NCBI GenBank assembly: GCA_943789165.1 | Contig: CALSTB010000004.1 | Location: 124,001 to 188,000, forward strand | DNA length: 64,000 nucleotides | Direction: 5' to 3' | Source: an uncultured Bacteroidia bacterium | GTDB taxonomy: Bacteria; Bacteroidota; Bacteroidia; NS11-12g; UBA9320 | Shown here: positions 18,185 to 27,411 of the stretch, piece after piece | Position numbering within the stretch: position 1 is the first letter of the stretch | Layout of the letters: every line of letters starts with the position of its first letter | The notes under the pieces: model-generated | What the model was told of the DNA's origin: nothing | Database searches by the model: none | What the model saw: only the letters and a program-made list of their open reading frames with translations | Program-made: the position numbers and the translations under genes

Positions 18185-18905
18185 TCAAGCGGACTGTTGG
18201 TTGACTCAAGACTCATGACACAAGACACATGACTCTACTTCAAATTATCATCTGCGTCATTCAGAGCGTAGCGAAGAATCTATTTTCTATGCTTTAAGAA
18301 AACTAACCCCTAATGCCTAATGCCTAATCCCTAATGCCTCTCAAGCGGACTGTTGGTTGACTCAAGACTCATGACACAAGACACATGACTCTACTTCAAA
18401 TTATCATCTGCGTCATTCAGAGCGTAGCGAAGAATCTATTTTCTATGCTTTAAGAAAACTAACCCCTAATGCCTAATGCCTAATCCCTAATGCCTCTCAA
18501 GCGGACTGTTGGTTGACACAAGACTCATGACCCACCAAGACACATGACTCTACTTCAAATTATCATCTGCGTCATTCAGAGCGTAGCGAAGAATCTATTT
18601 TCTATGCTTTAAGAAAACTAACCCCTAATGCCTAATGCCTAATCCCTAATGCCTCTCAAGCGGACTGTTGGTTGACACAAGACTCATGACCCAAGACGCA
18701 AGACACATGACTCTACTTCAAATTATCATCTGCGTCATTCAGAGCGTAGCGAAGAATCTATTTTCTATGCTCTCAGAACCCTAACCCCTAATGCCTCTCA
18801 AGCGGTCTGTTGGTTGACTCAAGACTCATGACGCATGACTCTACCTCAAATTATCATCCGCGTCATTCAGAGCGAAGCGAAGAATCTTTTATCTATACTC
18901 TCATA
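18185..18905. repeat. 156-bp tandem repeat array (five units) upstream of the membrane pyrophosphatase gene
   Basis: Units start with tcaagcggactgttgg at 18185, 18341, 18497, 18656 and 18798 (spacings 156, 156, 159, 142; the last is partial and has one changed base in this word). Units 1 and 2 are identical as read; units 3-5 differ by small changes in the cacaagacacatg part. Each unit contains cgtcattcagagcg, then gaagaatct, then runs of cctaatgcc. The 1127-bp space 17899-19025 holds no gene; the repeats here and just before it fill most of it. Confidence 0.93.
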
Positions 18906-18992
18906 AACCCTTTATCACACCATCACCAACCTACAAAAAACCCATATTTTCCAAAAAAGAATAACACTATTATACGCTCGATGAAAAAATTG

Positions 18993-19000
18993 TATTTTTG
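18993..19000 (+). promoter_or_regulatory. -7 element of hppA
   Basis: TATTTTTG matches TAnnTTTG and lies 25 bp before the hppA ATG. No convincing -33 TTG is seen at the usual spacing. Confidence 0.5.
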
Positions 19001-19025
19001 CCGCCTTTAAAAATCAGATAAAGAG

Positions 19026-21524
19026 ATGAGCGAAAATTTAATCTATTTATTACCACTATTCGGTGTTATCGGACTAATAGTCATGTTTGTAAAATCGAAA
19101 TGGGTAAACAAACAAGACGCAGGAGATCAAAAAATGCAAGACTTAGCGAGTCACATTCGCGAAGGTGCATTGGCTTTCTTAAAGGCAGAGTACAGAATAC
19201 TTGCCATCTTCGTTGTTGTTGCAGGTATTTTACTGGGTATTCTTTCTCAATTTGTTGAGTCTACCAGTATTTTCATTGTTGTGGCCTTTGTACTTGGTGC
19301 AATCTTCTCAGCAGTTGCAGGTAACATCGGAATGCGTATTGCTACAGCAGCTAACGTAAGAACAACTCAAGCTGCTCGTACAAGTCTACCTCATGCACTT
19401 AAGGTGTCGTTTACAGGTGGTACTGTTATGGGTCTTGGTGTTGCTGGATTGGCAGTGTTAGGACTTAGCGTTTTGTTCGTCATATTGGTTTCTAGCTTCG
19501 TAACTGAAGGTGGTGACTTCTATAAAGAAATGACCTTAGTACTTGAAACCCTTGCAGGTTTCTCTCTTGGTGCTGAGTCAATTGCTTTATTCGCCCGTGT
19601 TGGTGGCGGTATTTATACCAAAGCAGCTGACGTTGGAGCTGACCTTGTAGGTAAGGTTGAAGCAGGTATTCCTGAAGATGATCCTCGTAACCCAGCAACT
19701 ATTGCTGACAACGTTGGAGATAACGTAGGTGACGTAGCAGGTATGGGTGCGGATTTATTCGGTTCATACGTGGCAACGGTACTAGCGTCTATGGTGTTAG
19801 GTAACTACCTTATTAAGGACATGAGTTTCGAAGGTGGCTTTATCGACAACTTTGGAAACATGGGCCCAATCTTATTGCCAATGTTAATCGCTGGTTTGGG
19901 AATCATTTTCTCAATCGTTGGTACTTTATTTATTAAGATCAATAACAACGACGCAAAAGAACCTGAAGTTCAAAGAGCGTTGAATATGGGTAACTGGTCG
20001 TCAATCATCTTGACAGGTGTGGCGTCTTTCTTTGTTATCAAATGGATGTTGCCTGAAACATTAACCATGAAATTCTTCCAAGAAGGAATGGTGACGATGT
20101 CTTCAATGAATATTTTCTATTCTGTATTGGTTGGACTTGCAGTAGGAGGTTTAATCTCTTACTTCACTGAATACTATACAGGTTTAGGTAAAAAGCCAGT
20201 ATTGGATATCGTAAGAAACTCAAGTACAGGTGCAGGAACAAACATCATCTCAGGTTTATCTGTAGGGATGATTTCAACGTTTGCACCAGTATTGTTATTC
20301 GCAGCAGCGATCTGGGCAGCATATGCTTTTGCAGGATTCTACGGGGTTGCGATTGCAGCGTCTGCCATGATGGCAACCACGGCAATGCAATTGGCTATTG
20401 ATGCATTCGGACCAATTGCTGATAACGCAGGTGGTATTGCAGAAATGAGTGAATTACCTGATGAGGTTCGTGAAAGAACGGATATCCTTGATTCAGTGGG
20501 TAACACTACTGCAGCGATTGGAAAAGGTTTTGCAATTGCTTCTGCTGCATTAACAGCATTGGCATTGTTCGCAGCATACGTAACTTTTACAGGTATCGAA
20601 GGTATCAACATCTTTAAAGCACCAGTATTGTCTGCTTTATTTGTTGGAGCAATGATTCCTGTTGTTTTCTCAGCATTGGCTATGAAGTCGGTAGGGAAAG
20701 CAGCTATGGAAATGGTAAAAGAAGTAAGACGTCAGTTCAAAGAGATTCCAGGTATTATGGAAGGAACTGGTAAGCCAGAATATGCGAAGTGTGTAGATAT
20801 CTCAACCAAAGCGGCTTTGAAGGAAATGATGTTGCCTGGTGCAATTACCATCCTTACACCGTTATTGGTAGGTTTCTTGACAGGTTTGTTTACAGGTGAC
20901 TGGATGTTGGCTGCCGAAGTACTTGGTGGTTATATGGCTGGTGTTTGTGTGAGTGGTGTTCTTTGGGCAATCTTCCAAAACAACGCTGGTGGTGCATGGG
21001 ACAATGCTAAGAAGTCGTTTGAAGCAGGTGTTATGATTGATGGTGAAATGACGTATAAAGGTTCTGAAGCACACAAAGCGGCGGTTACTGGAGATACAGT
21101 TGGAGATCCGTTTAAAGATACTTCTGGTCCTTCAATGAACATCTTAATTAAGTTGACTTGTTTGATTGGTTTGGTAATTGCTCCAATCTTGGCGCAGTTA
21201 GCTGGTGGCCATGGTGAAGACAATGGTAAGTCTGCATGTTGCAAGGAGCAAAAAGCACATTGCAAAAAAGACAAAAAAGCTTGTGCGGATTATAAAGACC
21301 ACTGCAAGTCTGACAAGCAATGCAAAGACGGTGAGAAAAAATGTTGCAAGTCGGACAAGAAGTGTACTGACGCAGAAAGAGAAGCTTGCAAGAAAAAATG
21401 CGAAGGCAAAGATGCTAAGCAGTGTAAAAAAGAATGTAAGAAAGATTCAAGCGCTTCAAATGAAGTGAAAGTTGAAGGAGAAAGCTACGACGCAGATCCT
21501 GCTTTAACAGGTGAATCTAAATAG
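19026..21524 (+). CDS. hppA: Membrane-bound ion-translocating pyrophosphatase with a cysteine-rich C-terminal tail
   Basis: An 832-residue integral membrane enzyme that hydrolyses pyrophosphate and pumps H+ or Na+. The catalytic signatures are intact: DVGADLVGKVEAG, EDDPRNPATIADNVGDNVGD and a second acidic cluster with DNAGGIAEM. GNTTAAIGKGFAI has Ala where K+-independent enzymes have Lys, so it should be K+-dependent; H+ versus Na+ is not settled here. The normal enzyme ends near residue 728 after the last membrane segment (LTCLIGLVIAPILAQ). Then come ~97 extra hydrophilic residues, with 13 Cys between 738 and 804 and many Lys, Asp and Glu, ending in an acidic stretch. Both termini of this family face the periplasm in known structures. 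A strong terminator follows. Confidence 0.97.
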   Translation: MSENLIYLLPLFGVIGLIVMFVKSKWVNKQDAGDQKMQDLASHIREGALAFLKAEYRILAIFVVVAGILLGILSQFVESTSIFIVVAFVLGAIFSAVAGNIGMRIATAANVRTTQAARTSLPHALKVSFTGGTVMGLGVAGLAVLGLSVLFVILVSSFVTEGGDFYKEMTLVLETLAGFSLGAESIALFARVGGGIYTKAADVGADLVGKVEAGIPEDDPRNPATIADNVGDNVGDVAGMGADLFGSYVATVLASMVLGNYLIKDMSFEGGFIDNFGNMGPILLPMLIAGLGIIFSIVGTLFIKINNNDAKEPEVQRALNMGNWSSIILTGVASFFVIKWMLPETLTMKFFQEGMVTMSSMNIFYSVLVGLAVGGLISYFTEYYTGLGKKPVLDIVRNSSTGAGTNIISGLSVGMISTFAPVLLFAAAIWAAYAFAGFYGVAIAASAMMATTAMQLAIDAFGPIADNAGGIAEMSELPDEVRERTDILDSVGNTTAAIGKGFAIASAALTALALFAAYVTFTGIEGINIFKAPVLSALFVGAMIPVVFSALAMKSVGKAAMEMVKEVRRQFKEIPGIMEGTGKPEYAKCVDISTKAALKEMMLPGAITILTPLLVGFLTGLFTGDWMLAAEVLGGYMAGVCVSGVLWAIFQNNAGGAWDNAKKSFEAGVMIDGEMTYKGSEAHKAAVTGDTVGDPFKDTSGPSMNILIKLTCLIGLVIAPILAQLAGGHGEDNGKSACCKEQKAHCKKDKKACADYKDHCKSDKQCKDGEKKCCKSDKKCTDAEREACKKKCEGKDAKQCKKECKKDSSASNEVKVEGESYDADPALTGESK

Positions 21525-21544
21525 TCTATAAAAACGTATAATGT

Positions 21545-21577
21545 AAAGCGCTGCTCTAATGAGTAGCGCTTTTTTTG
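21545..21577 (+). terminator. Rho-independent terminator after hppA
   Basis: A 12-bp stem (AAAGCGCTGCTC / GAGTAGCGCTTT, one G-T pair, loop TAAT) followed by a T tract, 20 bp after the stop codon. Confidence 0.93.
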
Positions 21578-21638
21578 TGCCGACTATATTGGTAATCAGT
21601 CACATAAAAATTGTGGATTTATATGTCAAACTTTCTAT

Positions 21639-21646
21639 TAATTTTG
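21639..21646 (+). promoter_or_regulatory. -7 element of the YkuD_2 transpeptidase gene
   Basis: TAATTTTG fits TAnnTTTG and ends 8 bp before the chosen ATG at 21655. This supports that start over a longer frame beginning inside the hppA terminator. Confidence 0.55.
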
Positions 21647-21654
21647 CACCCTTA

Positions 21655-22428
21655 ATGGCAAAGAGACGTCTTTTCATTTCAGCACTGTGCTTCCTGTTTA
21701 TCGGGCTGCAGTCGTTTCATTCTATCCCAACAAGTCCTAATGATTTTGCTTACGAGGTAAGTGTATCTCCGGATGGTGTAGATTTCAACAAAGTATCAAA
21801 TAAACTCTATACAGATTTAGGGTTGACAGAGTCTGCTTTAAGTAGCGAGGTGTTCAAAAAAGCACTTAAAGGATATGTGTATTTGAAATACACTAACGAA
21901 CTCAGCAATGAGCAGTATTTAACTGTCTTGGACTTTTCGAAACAAAGCAATGAAAAGCGGATGTGGATTTTTGATTTAAAAGGCAAACAAATCTTGTTCA
22001 ATGAATTGGTTGCTCATGGCAAATATTCTGGTGATAAATACGCCCAGTCTTTTTCAAACAAATCAAATTCAAAAAAATCTTCGTTAGGCTTTTATGTAAC
22101 AGGTGAACCGTACAACGGTAAACATCGGTATTCAATGAAGCTACGAGGTTTAGAGCCAGGATTTAACAGCAACGCATTTGCAAGAGGCATTGTGGTGCAT
22201 GGTGCTAATTACGTGAGTGAAGAAATTGCTGAAAAGCAACAATCTGTTGGAAGAAGCTTTGGCTGTCCCGCTGTTTCACAAGACGTGAACAACCAAATCG
22301 TGGACCTTATTCAAGGTGGAAGCTGTATGTTTATCTACCACCCACAAGCGTATTACAACGGAAAATCAAAAATCCTTAACAATAAACAGTTCATCCCGCT
22401 CGAATTATTAAAAGAGCTGGTTGAGTAA
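21655..22428 (+). CDS. Murein L,D-transpeptidase catalytic-domain protein (YkuD_2 type)
   Basis: A 257-residue exported protein with an N-terminal hydrophobic signal (residues ~4-22). The C-terminal half has the transpeptidase pattern: His182 in VVHGANYVSE and Cys204 in GRSFGCPAVS, followed by a closing segment with GSCMFIYHP. It should form or break 3-3 cross-links or attach groups to peptidoglycan. The next gene, 24 bp downstream, is a second L,D-transpeptidase of a different family, so the two likely form an operon for cell-wall work. Confidence 0.9.
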   Translation: MAKRRLFISALCFLFIGLQSFHSIPTSPNDFAYEVSVSPDGVDFNKVSNKLYTDLGLTESALSSEVFKKALKGYVYLKYTNELSNEQYLTVLDFSKQSNEKRMWIFDLKGKQILFNELVAHGKYSGDKYAQSFSNKSNSKKSSLGFYVTGEPYNGKHRYSMKLRGLEPGFNSNAFARGIVVHGANYVSEEIAEKQQSVGRSFGCPAVSQDVNNQIVDLIQGGSCMFIYHPQAYYNGKSKILNNKQFIPLELLKELVE

Positions 22429-22452
22429 TATCCGCAACTTACATTTGATGTT

Positions 22453-24240
22453 GTGAAACCGATCCTGTATATATCAGCACTTACTGTGCTGTTGGTTGTA
22501 TCCTGCAAACAACCCAACCAAGATAAGCTCGACGAGCTGGTTGAAAGAGGGAATTTTGAAAAATCAGAACTCATTGAAAACATCAAGTCTAAGGTTTTAG
22601 ATACCACTTACATGAAGGGATTTCGTTTTAACGACACCCTCACGTATTTCTACAAAGACCATAATTTTAAACCCGTGTGGGCCATGTATATGGTCAACGA
22701 TTCAATGGCGAAACCTATCTTAGATCGATTGTTCCAATCGCGTGAAGAAGGTTTAAAACCATCGTATTACAGACTCGATTCCATCAAATCTATGTTGGAA
22801 CGCCTTAAAACGGGCGAGATCAAATCTCTATACGGTGAACTGGCCCATTTAGAGTTGTTGTTGGCAGACAACATGTTGTCACTACACCACGACCGAGTTA
22901 TTGGTAGAGTGGATCCTGAAAAGGCGCTACAAGGCACCTATCATTTACCACGACGTAAGCACGAAGACTTCGAATTACTTGAAGTGTTGGATTATGCCGA
23001 TTACAATAAAGTCTTGACCGAAGCCACGATTATTGATACGGCATATGTATATCTCCAAGAATTGCTTCATGGGTATATCGAACGTATCGACGCGGGAGAA
23101 CAGTGGACCATCATTGATACGGTTGGAGTGCGAAAGCTAGAACCTGGTGATACCACCGAGCTTTTGCCAGCCATTGCTAAGAAACTTGCCCAGATTCAAG
23201 TCATCACCGAAAACGAAATGTTGGAGGCTGACAGTCACACCTACAATAAAAGTTTTGCGAAGTACGTACGACGATTTCAACAACGATATGGTTTGTACGA
23301 CGATGCCATTTTTGGGCGTAATACGTTTGGATTGTTAAATGAGTCGATGGACGACCGCATCGATCAAATTGCCGCCAATCTTGAGCGTATTCGATGGTTT
23401 GAGTTTCCAGAGGAAAAGCCCTACATATCTGTCAACTTGCCAGCCTTTGAATTGACTTTACACTATGAAGATAGTATTAAGACCATGGCTGTATGTATCG
23501 GCAAACCGCGTCCATACAATTACGATGCAAGGTTAAAGAAGTCCATTGAACACAAGTCGTTAAAACCTGCTGATCACGAAACGCCTCAAATCTATAGTAA
23601 GGTCGCTTACATGGTAATCAACCCAACATGGAATGTACCCAGAAGCATCATTACACGTGAAATGTGGTGGAAGATGAAAACCGATAGTCATTACCTGGAA
23701 GATGCTGGTTACGGCGTTTTCTATAAAAAGAAGGAAGTACGTTCTGATACCATCAACTGGCGGTTATACACGCCAAGTAAGATACCTTTTGAAATCATTC
23801 AACGTTCCGGTGACGACAACGCCTTAGGTAAAGTCAAGTTCATTTTTCCGAACAAGTACAGTATCTATTTACATGATACACCTCAAAAATCAAAGTTCAA
23901 ATGGTCGGGAAGAGCAGTAAGTCATGGATGCGTGCGTGTACAAGACCCCATTTTGTTAGGAGAATTTTTGACCCAAAAAATTGATACGTTGGATTCAGAC
24001 GATTTTAGAATACATATGGGGTATGCCCCTCGTGATGAAGAGCGACTAGAAGAATATGATCCGTTAGATTCAACGGCTAGAATTCAACCTTTGGCAGATA
24101 CTAGACTCATCCGACTTAATGAACAGTTACCCGTTTTCTTTTTGTACAACACGATTTACTTCGACGAAGAATGGAAGGTTCATTACAGAAATGATGTTTA
24201 TGACAAAAATAAGTTCATAATTGAAGCGATGAATTTCTGA
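22453..24240 (+). CDS. L,D-transpeptidase, YcbB/LdtD-like lipoprotein
   Basis: A 595-residue protein that starts with GTG and has a lipobox (VVSC, Cys18). A scaffold domain (~residues 50-210) is followed by a peptidoglycan-binding-like repeat (SFAKYVRRFQQRYGLYDDAIFG, ~258-290) and the YkuD catalytic domain with His491 and Cys493 in SHGCVRVQD. This is the architecture of YcbB, which makes 3-3 cross-links. The GTG gives the signal directly and no better ATG is upstream. Confidence 0.93.
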   Translation: MKPILYISALTVLLVVSCKQPNQDKLDELVERGNFEKSELIENIKSKVLDTTYMKGFRFNDTLTYFYKDHNFKPVWAMYMVNDSMAKPILDRLFQSREEGLKPSYYRLDSIKSMLERLKTGEIKSLYGELAHLELLLADNMLSLHHDRVIGRVDPEKALQGTYHLPRRKHEDFELLEVLDYADYNKVLTEATIIDTAYVYLQELLHGYIERIDAGEQWTIIDTVGVRKLEPGDTTELLPAIAKKLAQIQVITENEMLEADSHTYNKSFAKYVRRFQQRYGLYDDAIFGRNTFGLLNESMDDRIDQIAANLERIRWFEFPEEKPYISVNLPAFELTLHYEDSIKTMAVCIGKPRPYNYDARLKKSIEHKSLKPADHETPQIYSKVAYMVINPTWNVPRSIITREMWWKMKTDSHYLEDAGYGVFYKKKEVRSDTINWRLYTPSKIPFEIIQRSGDDNALGKVKFIFPNKYSIYLHDTPQKSKFKWSGRAVSHGCVRVQDPILLGEFLTQKIDTLDSDDFRIHMGYAPRDEERLEEYDPLDSTARIQPLADTRLIRLNEQLPVFFLYNTIYFDEEWKVHYRNDVYDKNKFIIEAMNF

Positions 24241-24261
24241 ATAATCGATATTTGAACTTCC

Positions 24262-25527
24262 ATGGACCTATTAGCTAGAAGATCAAATACCAGAGCAATT
24301 ACATTCATCCTGATTCTGGGCTCTTTGATTTTCATGTCCAGTCTGTCAACTCAAGCCCAACCACCTATCCGTAAAACGCAGCAGTTTTCCAGCGTTTATT
24401 ATCAATACCCGAATCAGTTTTTTAGAAACGGTGTGAAATCGATGATTGAATTGAACATGAATGAACGATTTAATATTGGGTTTCAGGCCAATTGCAATTT
24501 TAGTTATTATCCAAATTTTTATGATAGTCCTGGGAATAACGGAGGCACTTCGGGAATCAATGTTGAAATATCACCGAATTACGTAAACGACAATAGTGTT
24601 AAGGTACTCTTCAAAAACTATGTGTTCGACTATTCACATAGTTTTCATGGTTATTACTTAGGCCTGTCGGCACAAGCCGGATTGGTTCGAGAATCGTACT
24701 TCAGTACTCTTGGTGCAGGCTTCCCAAAATACCTATTGACAAATGCGTATACCTACAATCGGTTTACCTTTACTACTGGCCGGCAGTGGACCATGTACAA
24801 CCAAGGTGTAGTCGACTTTAATATTGGCGTTGGTTTTAATAAAATGGACAACGAGGCGGTTATGAAGTTTACGCCAGTATCACCGTTTAATATTCATAAA
24901 AACACGGCATTTTTTATGACTGAGTTGGCTTTTGGCATTGGCAAACCGACGGAAGATCAATCATTGCCACAAAAGCCACAATTAAGGGATTCATTAGAAC
25001 TTGATCACGCTATTTTGTTGGATTTTAACGCCATATTGAATTCTGGAATAGAATTGAATTTGTACCACAACAACCGCGGTAAAAGTATGTGGCGTAGTTA
25101 TGTGCGGGTAAGACAACTTAGGGATGAAAGTCTTAATATCACTTCGGCAGACAGTTTTAGGTCGTTCATGTTGGGTACACAGTATCGATATTACCCAATG
25201 GCATCCACCTATCGAAACGGGGTGTACTTTGGATACGGATATTCTTACGAACACAGTGTGGCCTTTTATAGTACACGCGTTCAAACAGGTCCAAATGATT
25301 TTATCGATTTGGTAAAAAAAGTTCATTACGATCCACATAACTTTGACGTGACTGTGGGTTTTACAACCATCATAAGTCATAAGTATATTTTAGACGCCTA
25401 CGTGTCTAATATTCTCACGTTGTCGAAAGGACAAGGTGGAATAGAATTTCCAAGAATAAACGACGCCACAGGTTTTAGAACAGAGTTAGGAATTAAAATG
25501 GGGGCAGCACGATTTAGAAGAAAATGA
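24262..25527 (+). CDS. Exported protein, probable outer-membrane beta-barrel
   Basis: A 421-residue protein I do not recognise as a named family. It has a signal peptide (~residues 1-33, ending STQA) and then alternating aromatic/hydrophobic strands such as FNIGFQANCNFSYYP and RYYPMASTYRNGVYFGYGYSY, ending with a short strand (FRTELGIKMGAARFRRK). This pattern fits an outer-membrane barrel. It lies 21 bp after the LdtD-like gene and overlaps the next gene by ATGA, so it is part of the operon. The role is unknown. Confidence 0.75.
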   Translation: MDLLARRSNTRAITFILILGSLIFMSSLSTQAQPPIRKTQQFSSVYYQYPNQFFRNGVKSMIELNMNERFNIGFQANCNFSYYPNFYDSPGNNGGTSGINVEISPNYVNDNSVKVLFKNYVFDYSHSFHGYYLGLSAQAGLVRESYFSTLGAGFPKYLLTNAYTYNRFTFTTGRQWTMYNQGVVDFNIGVGFNKMDNEAVMKFTPVSPFNIHKNTAFFMTELAFGIGKPTEDQSLPQKPQLRDSLELDHAILLDFNAILNSGIELNLYHNNRGKSMWRSYVRVRQLRDESLNITSADSFRSFMLGTQYRYYPMASTYRNGVYFGYGYSYEHSVAFYSTRVQTGPNDFIDLVKKVHYDPHNFDVTVGFTTIISHKYILDAYVSNILTLSKGQGGIEFPRINDATGFRTELGIKMGAARFRRK

Positions 25528-26222
25528 ATTTAGAATCTAAGGTTTGTATAATTACAGGAGTGAGTAAAGGCATTGGCCTTGCATTATGTGAAGCACTTCT
25601 TGCAAAAAATGCCATAGTCATTGGTTTTGGTCGAACAAAGCCAACTATCGACAACGATCGATTTCACTTTTATAAAGCAGATGTCAGAAGCTTTGAGTCC
25701 GTTGAATCTGCTTATGCCAAGGTGTTCGAGGATTTAGGTAAAGACGTCGATGTACTCATCAATAACGCAGGACTTGGCTATTTTGCCTATTTAGAAGACC
25801 ACACCATTGAGCAGTGGCAAGAAATGTTTGAAACGAACGTGAATGGCGTTTTCTACATGAGTAAAATCGCAACGCCAATTATGAAGGAGACGGGGAGAGG
25901 GCATATCATTAATATTGCTTCTACGGCTGGTGTTGAGGGCTATCCTCAGGTGTCTGGTTATTGCGGAACGAAGTTCGCGGTTAAAGGCATGTCTCAATCG
26001 ATGTACAAAGAAATGCGGGACTTTGGTATCAAGGTGACTTGTGTATTCCCTGGCTCTGTGAAAACGGATTTCTTTAGAAATTCAGCCATCGAACCACATG
26101 ATTATATGTTGATGCCGTCAGATGTTGCAGATATGATTGTGTATAGCTTAGAGACTCCTGATAACTTCCATCAAGTCAATTTAGAAGTTAGGCCGTTACA
26201 GCCCAAAGGACCAAAGAAGTGA
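25524..26222 (+). CDS. Short-chain dehydrogenase/reductase (SDR)
   Basis: A 232-residue classical SDR: cofactor motif TGVSKGIG (residues ~10-17), NNAGLG, catalytic Ser in IASTAG and YCGTK with the Tyr and Lys of the active site. The end of strand 2 (GFGRTKP) suggests NADP use. The substrate is unknown. It overlaps the upstream gene by 4 bp and converges on the next gene with only a 1-bp gap. Confidence 0.92.
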   Translation: MNLESKVCIITGVSKGIGLALCEALLAKNAIVIGFGRTKPTIDNDRFHFYKADVRSFESVESAYAKVFEDLGKDVDVLINNAGLGYFAYLEDHTIEQWQEMFETNVNGVFYMSKIATPIMKETGRGHIINIASTAGVEGYPQVSGYCGTKFAVKGMSQSMYKEMRDFGIKVTCVFPGSVKTDFFRNSAIEPHDYMLMPSDVADMIVYSLETPDNFHQVNLEVRPLQPKGPKK

Positions 26223-26223
26223 T

Positions 26224-27378
26224 TTAAAACAATTCAATTACTTCGGTAATATTCTTTAACGGTATTCCTGTTTCCCCAACATCAAAGCCAATACCAGTTG
26301 GCTCCGTTACCATATACGCTTCGTCTTTGTATTTAAATGAGTAAGAATTCGAACGATTTGGAATTTTAACCCCTAAGCAAACGTGTTTTTCCTTTTCGAA
26401 GTGTAACATAACACTGTCGAAACCGAGTAACTTCTTATACAAATACGCCAATAACAAAGTGCGGTCTTCACAGTCTGAAAAAGTGGTGGTCACTGTTTCT
26501 TCCGGGAAGTTGTATTTCTCTCGGCCGTATTGATCACCGTCGGTTTTATACTTAAATGCCGACTGAACAAATTTTAATAAGAAGTTACACTTCTGGGTAT
26601 TAGACGACATCTCCGCCATGTAGTTTTCTAATGGTAATAACACTGAGCTTTGGAACTCACTCGAATGGTCCATTTTAACATAGTCTGATCCTAAGCTAAA
26701 CTGAGGCAAATCGTTGAGGTATTCATTAAACGATATGTTACGAATGGCCTTCAAATGATATAGCTTTCCTTGGAATGCCCAGGTCAGGTATTTGTACGTT
26801 TGTTTGGCTGATATGGCTGGCGCTTTTCCAGTGTAATCAAATGCTTTGAAGTTGTCTTCGACATCGGTATCATCATATACATATCGTGTGCCTTGGGTAC
26901 GTAAATCAGTGAAATTGAGATTGGTGTACCTTTTGTTTTTATATAAGATGTAAACTGAGGAGGCAGGTGTTTGTGATAACCGCCCGAAACAAGTAATGGT
27001 GGTTTTCGTATACGTCAGCTGAACATCGTATGCCAATTCTTTAAGCAAATTGTACTTCAGAATGTTCTGCGTGTTTTTAGATTGAGTAACACTTTTTACC
27101 AATTTGTCGGTTAAGAGAACGACGCCCAATCCATCTAGTTTGTAGGTTTCTTTGGCCTCTGTTATTTCGTTAGCAATAGTGGTTAAACTCGCCTTTTTCG
27201 TTTGAGCAAGGGCGTGATGCACACTTTGCTTGTTAATGGTGTAAGGTGCTTTGGTATTGGCTATTTGGTCAGTGGTAAAATGCAACGCATGTCCGTAAAA
27301 GTCGATACTCAAACCAAAGCTCACTGTTGCGAGTGAACAGAGAAGCAAAGTGAAGATATGTCGAACTACGGATGTCAT
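26224..27378 (-). CDS. Exported transglutaminase-like (papain-fold) protein
   Basis: A 384-residue protein with a signal peptide (~1-23). The C-terminal third has a transglutaminase-like triad pattern: Cys303 in SDCEDRTLLLAYL, His332 in EKHVCLGVKI and an acidic Glu359 in MVTEPTG. The N-terminal ~250 residues are not recognised. Such proteins in Bacteroidota may act as cysteine peptidases or in envelope assembly. It follows a methyltransferase gene 33 bp upstream on the same strand. Confidence 0.8.
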   Translation of the reverse strand: MTSVVRHIFTLLLCSLATVSFGLSIDFYGHALHFTTDQIANTKAPYTINKQSVHHALAQTKKASLTTIANEITEAKETYKLDGLGVVLLTDKLVKSVTQSKNTQNILKYNLLKELAYDVQLTYTKTTITCFGRLSQTPASSVYILYKNKRYTNLNFTDLRTQGTRYVYDDTDVEDNFKAFDYTGKAPAISAKQTYKYLTWAFQGKLYHLKAIRNISFNEYLNDLPQFSLGSDYVKMDHSSEFQSSVLLPLENYMAEMSSNTQKCNFLLKFVQSAFKYKTDGDQYGREKYNFPEETVTTTFSDCEDRTLLLAYLYKKLLGFDSVMLHFEKEKHVCLGVKIPNRSNSYSFKYKDEAYMVTEPTGIGFDVGETGIPLKNITEVIELF

Positions 27379-27411
27379 GGATGCCTATAAAGAACAGAAC
27401 AACTTGTGTTT

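Noticed and set aside
18185..18905. Possible CRISPR array.
   Set aside because: Units are ~156 bp, nearly identical throughout with no variable spacers, and no cas genes are present.
18810..19010. A 66-codon open frame containing PRHSERSEESF before hppA.
   Set aside because: It is the translation of the cattcag/gaagaatct repeat word. Such SERSEES peptides come from repeats and have no protein support.
21205..21468. A second frame of 87 codons over the Cys-rich tail of hppA.
   Set aside because: The annotated frame matches hppA to its end and the terminator. The other frame is basic low-complexity sequence produced by the Lys-rich codons.
21237..21524. Cys-rich tail as the result of a frameshift at the hppA end.
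   Set aside because: The tail has consistent acidic/basic/Cys spacing and codon use, ends with a normal stop 20 bp before a terminator, and no other frame gives a better hppA end.
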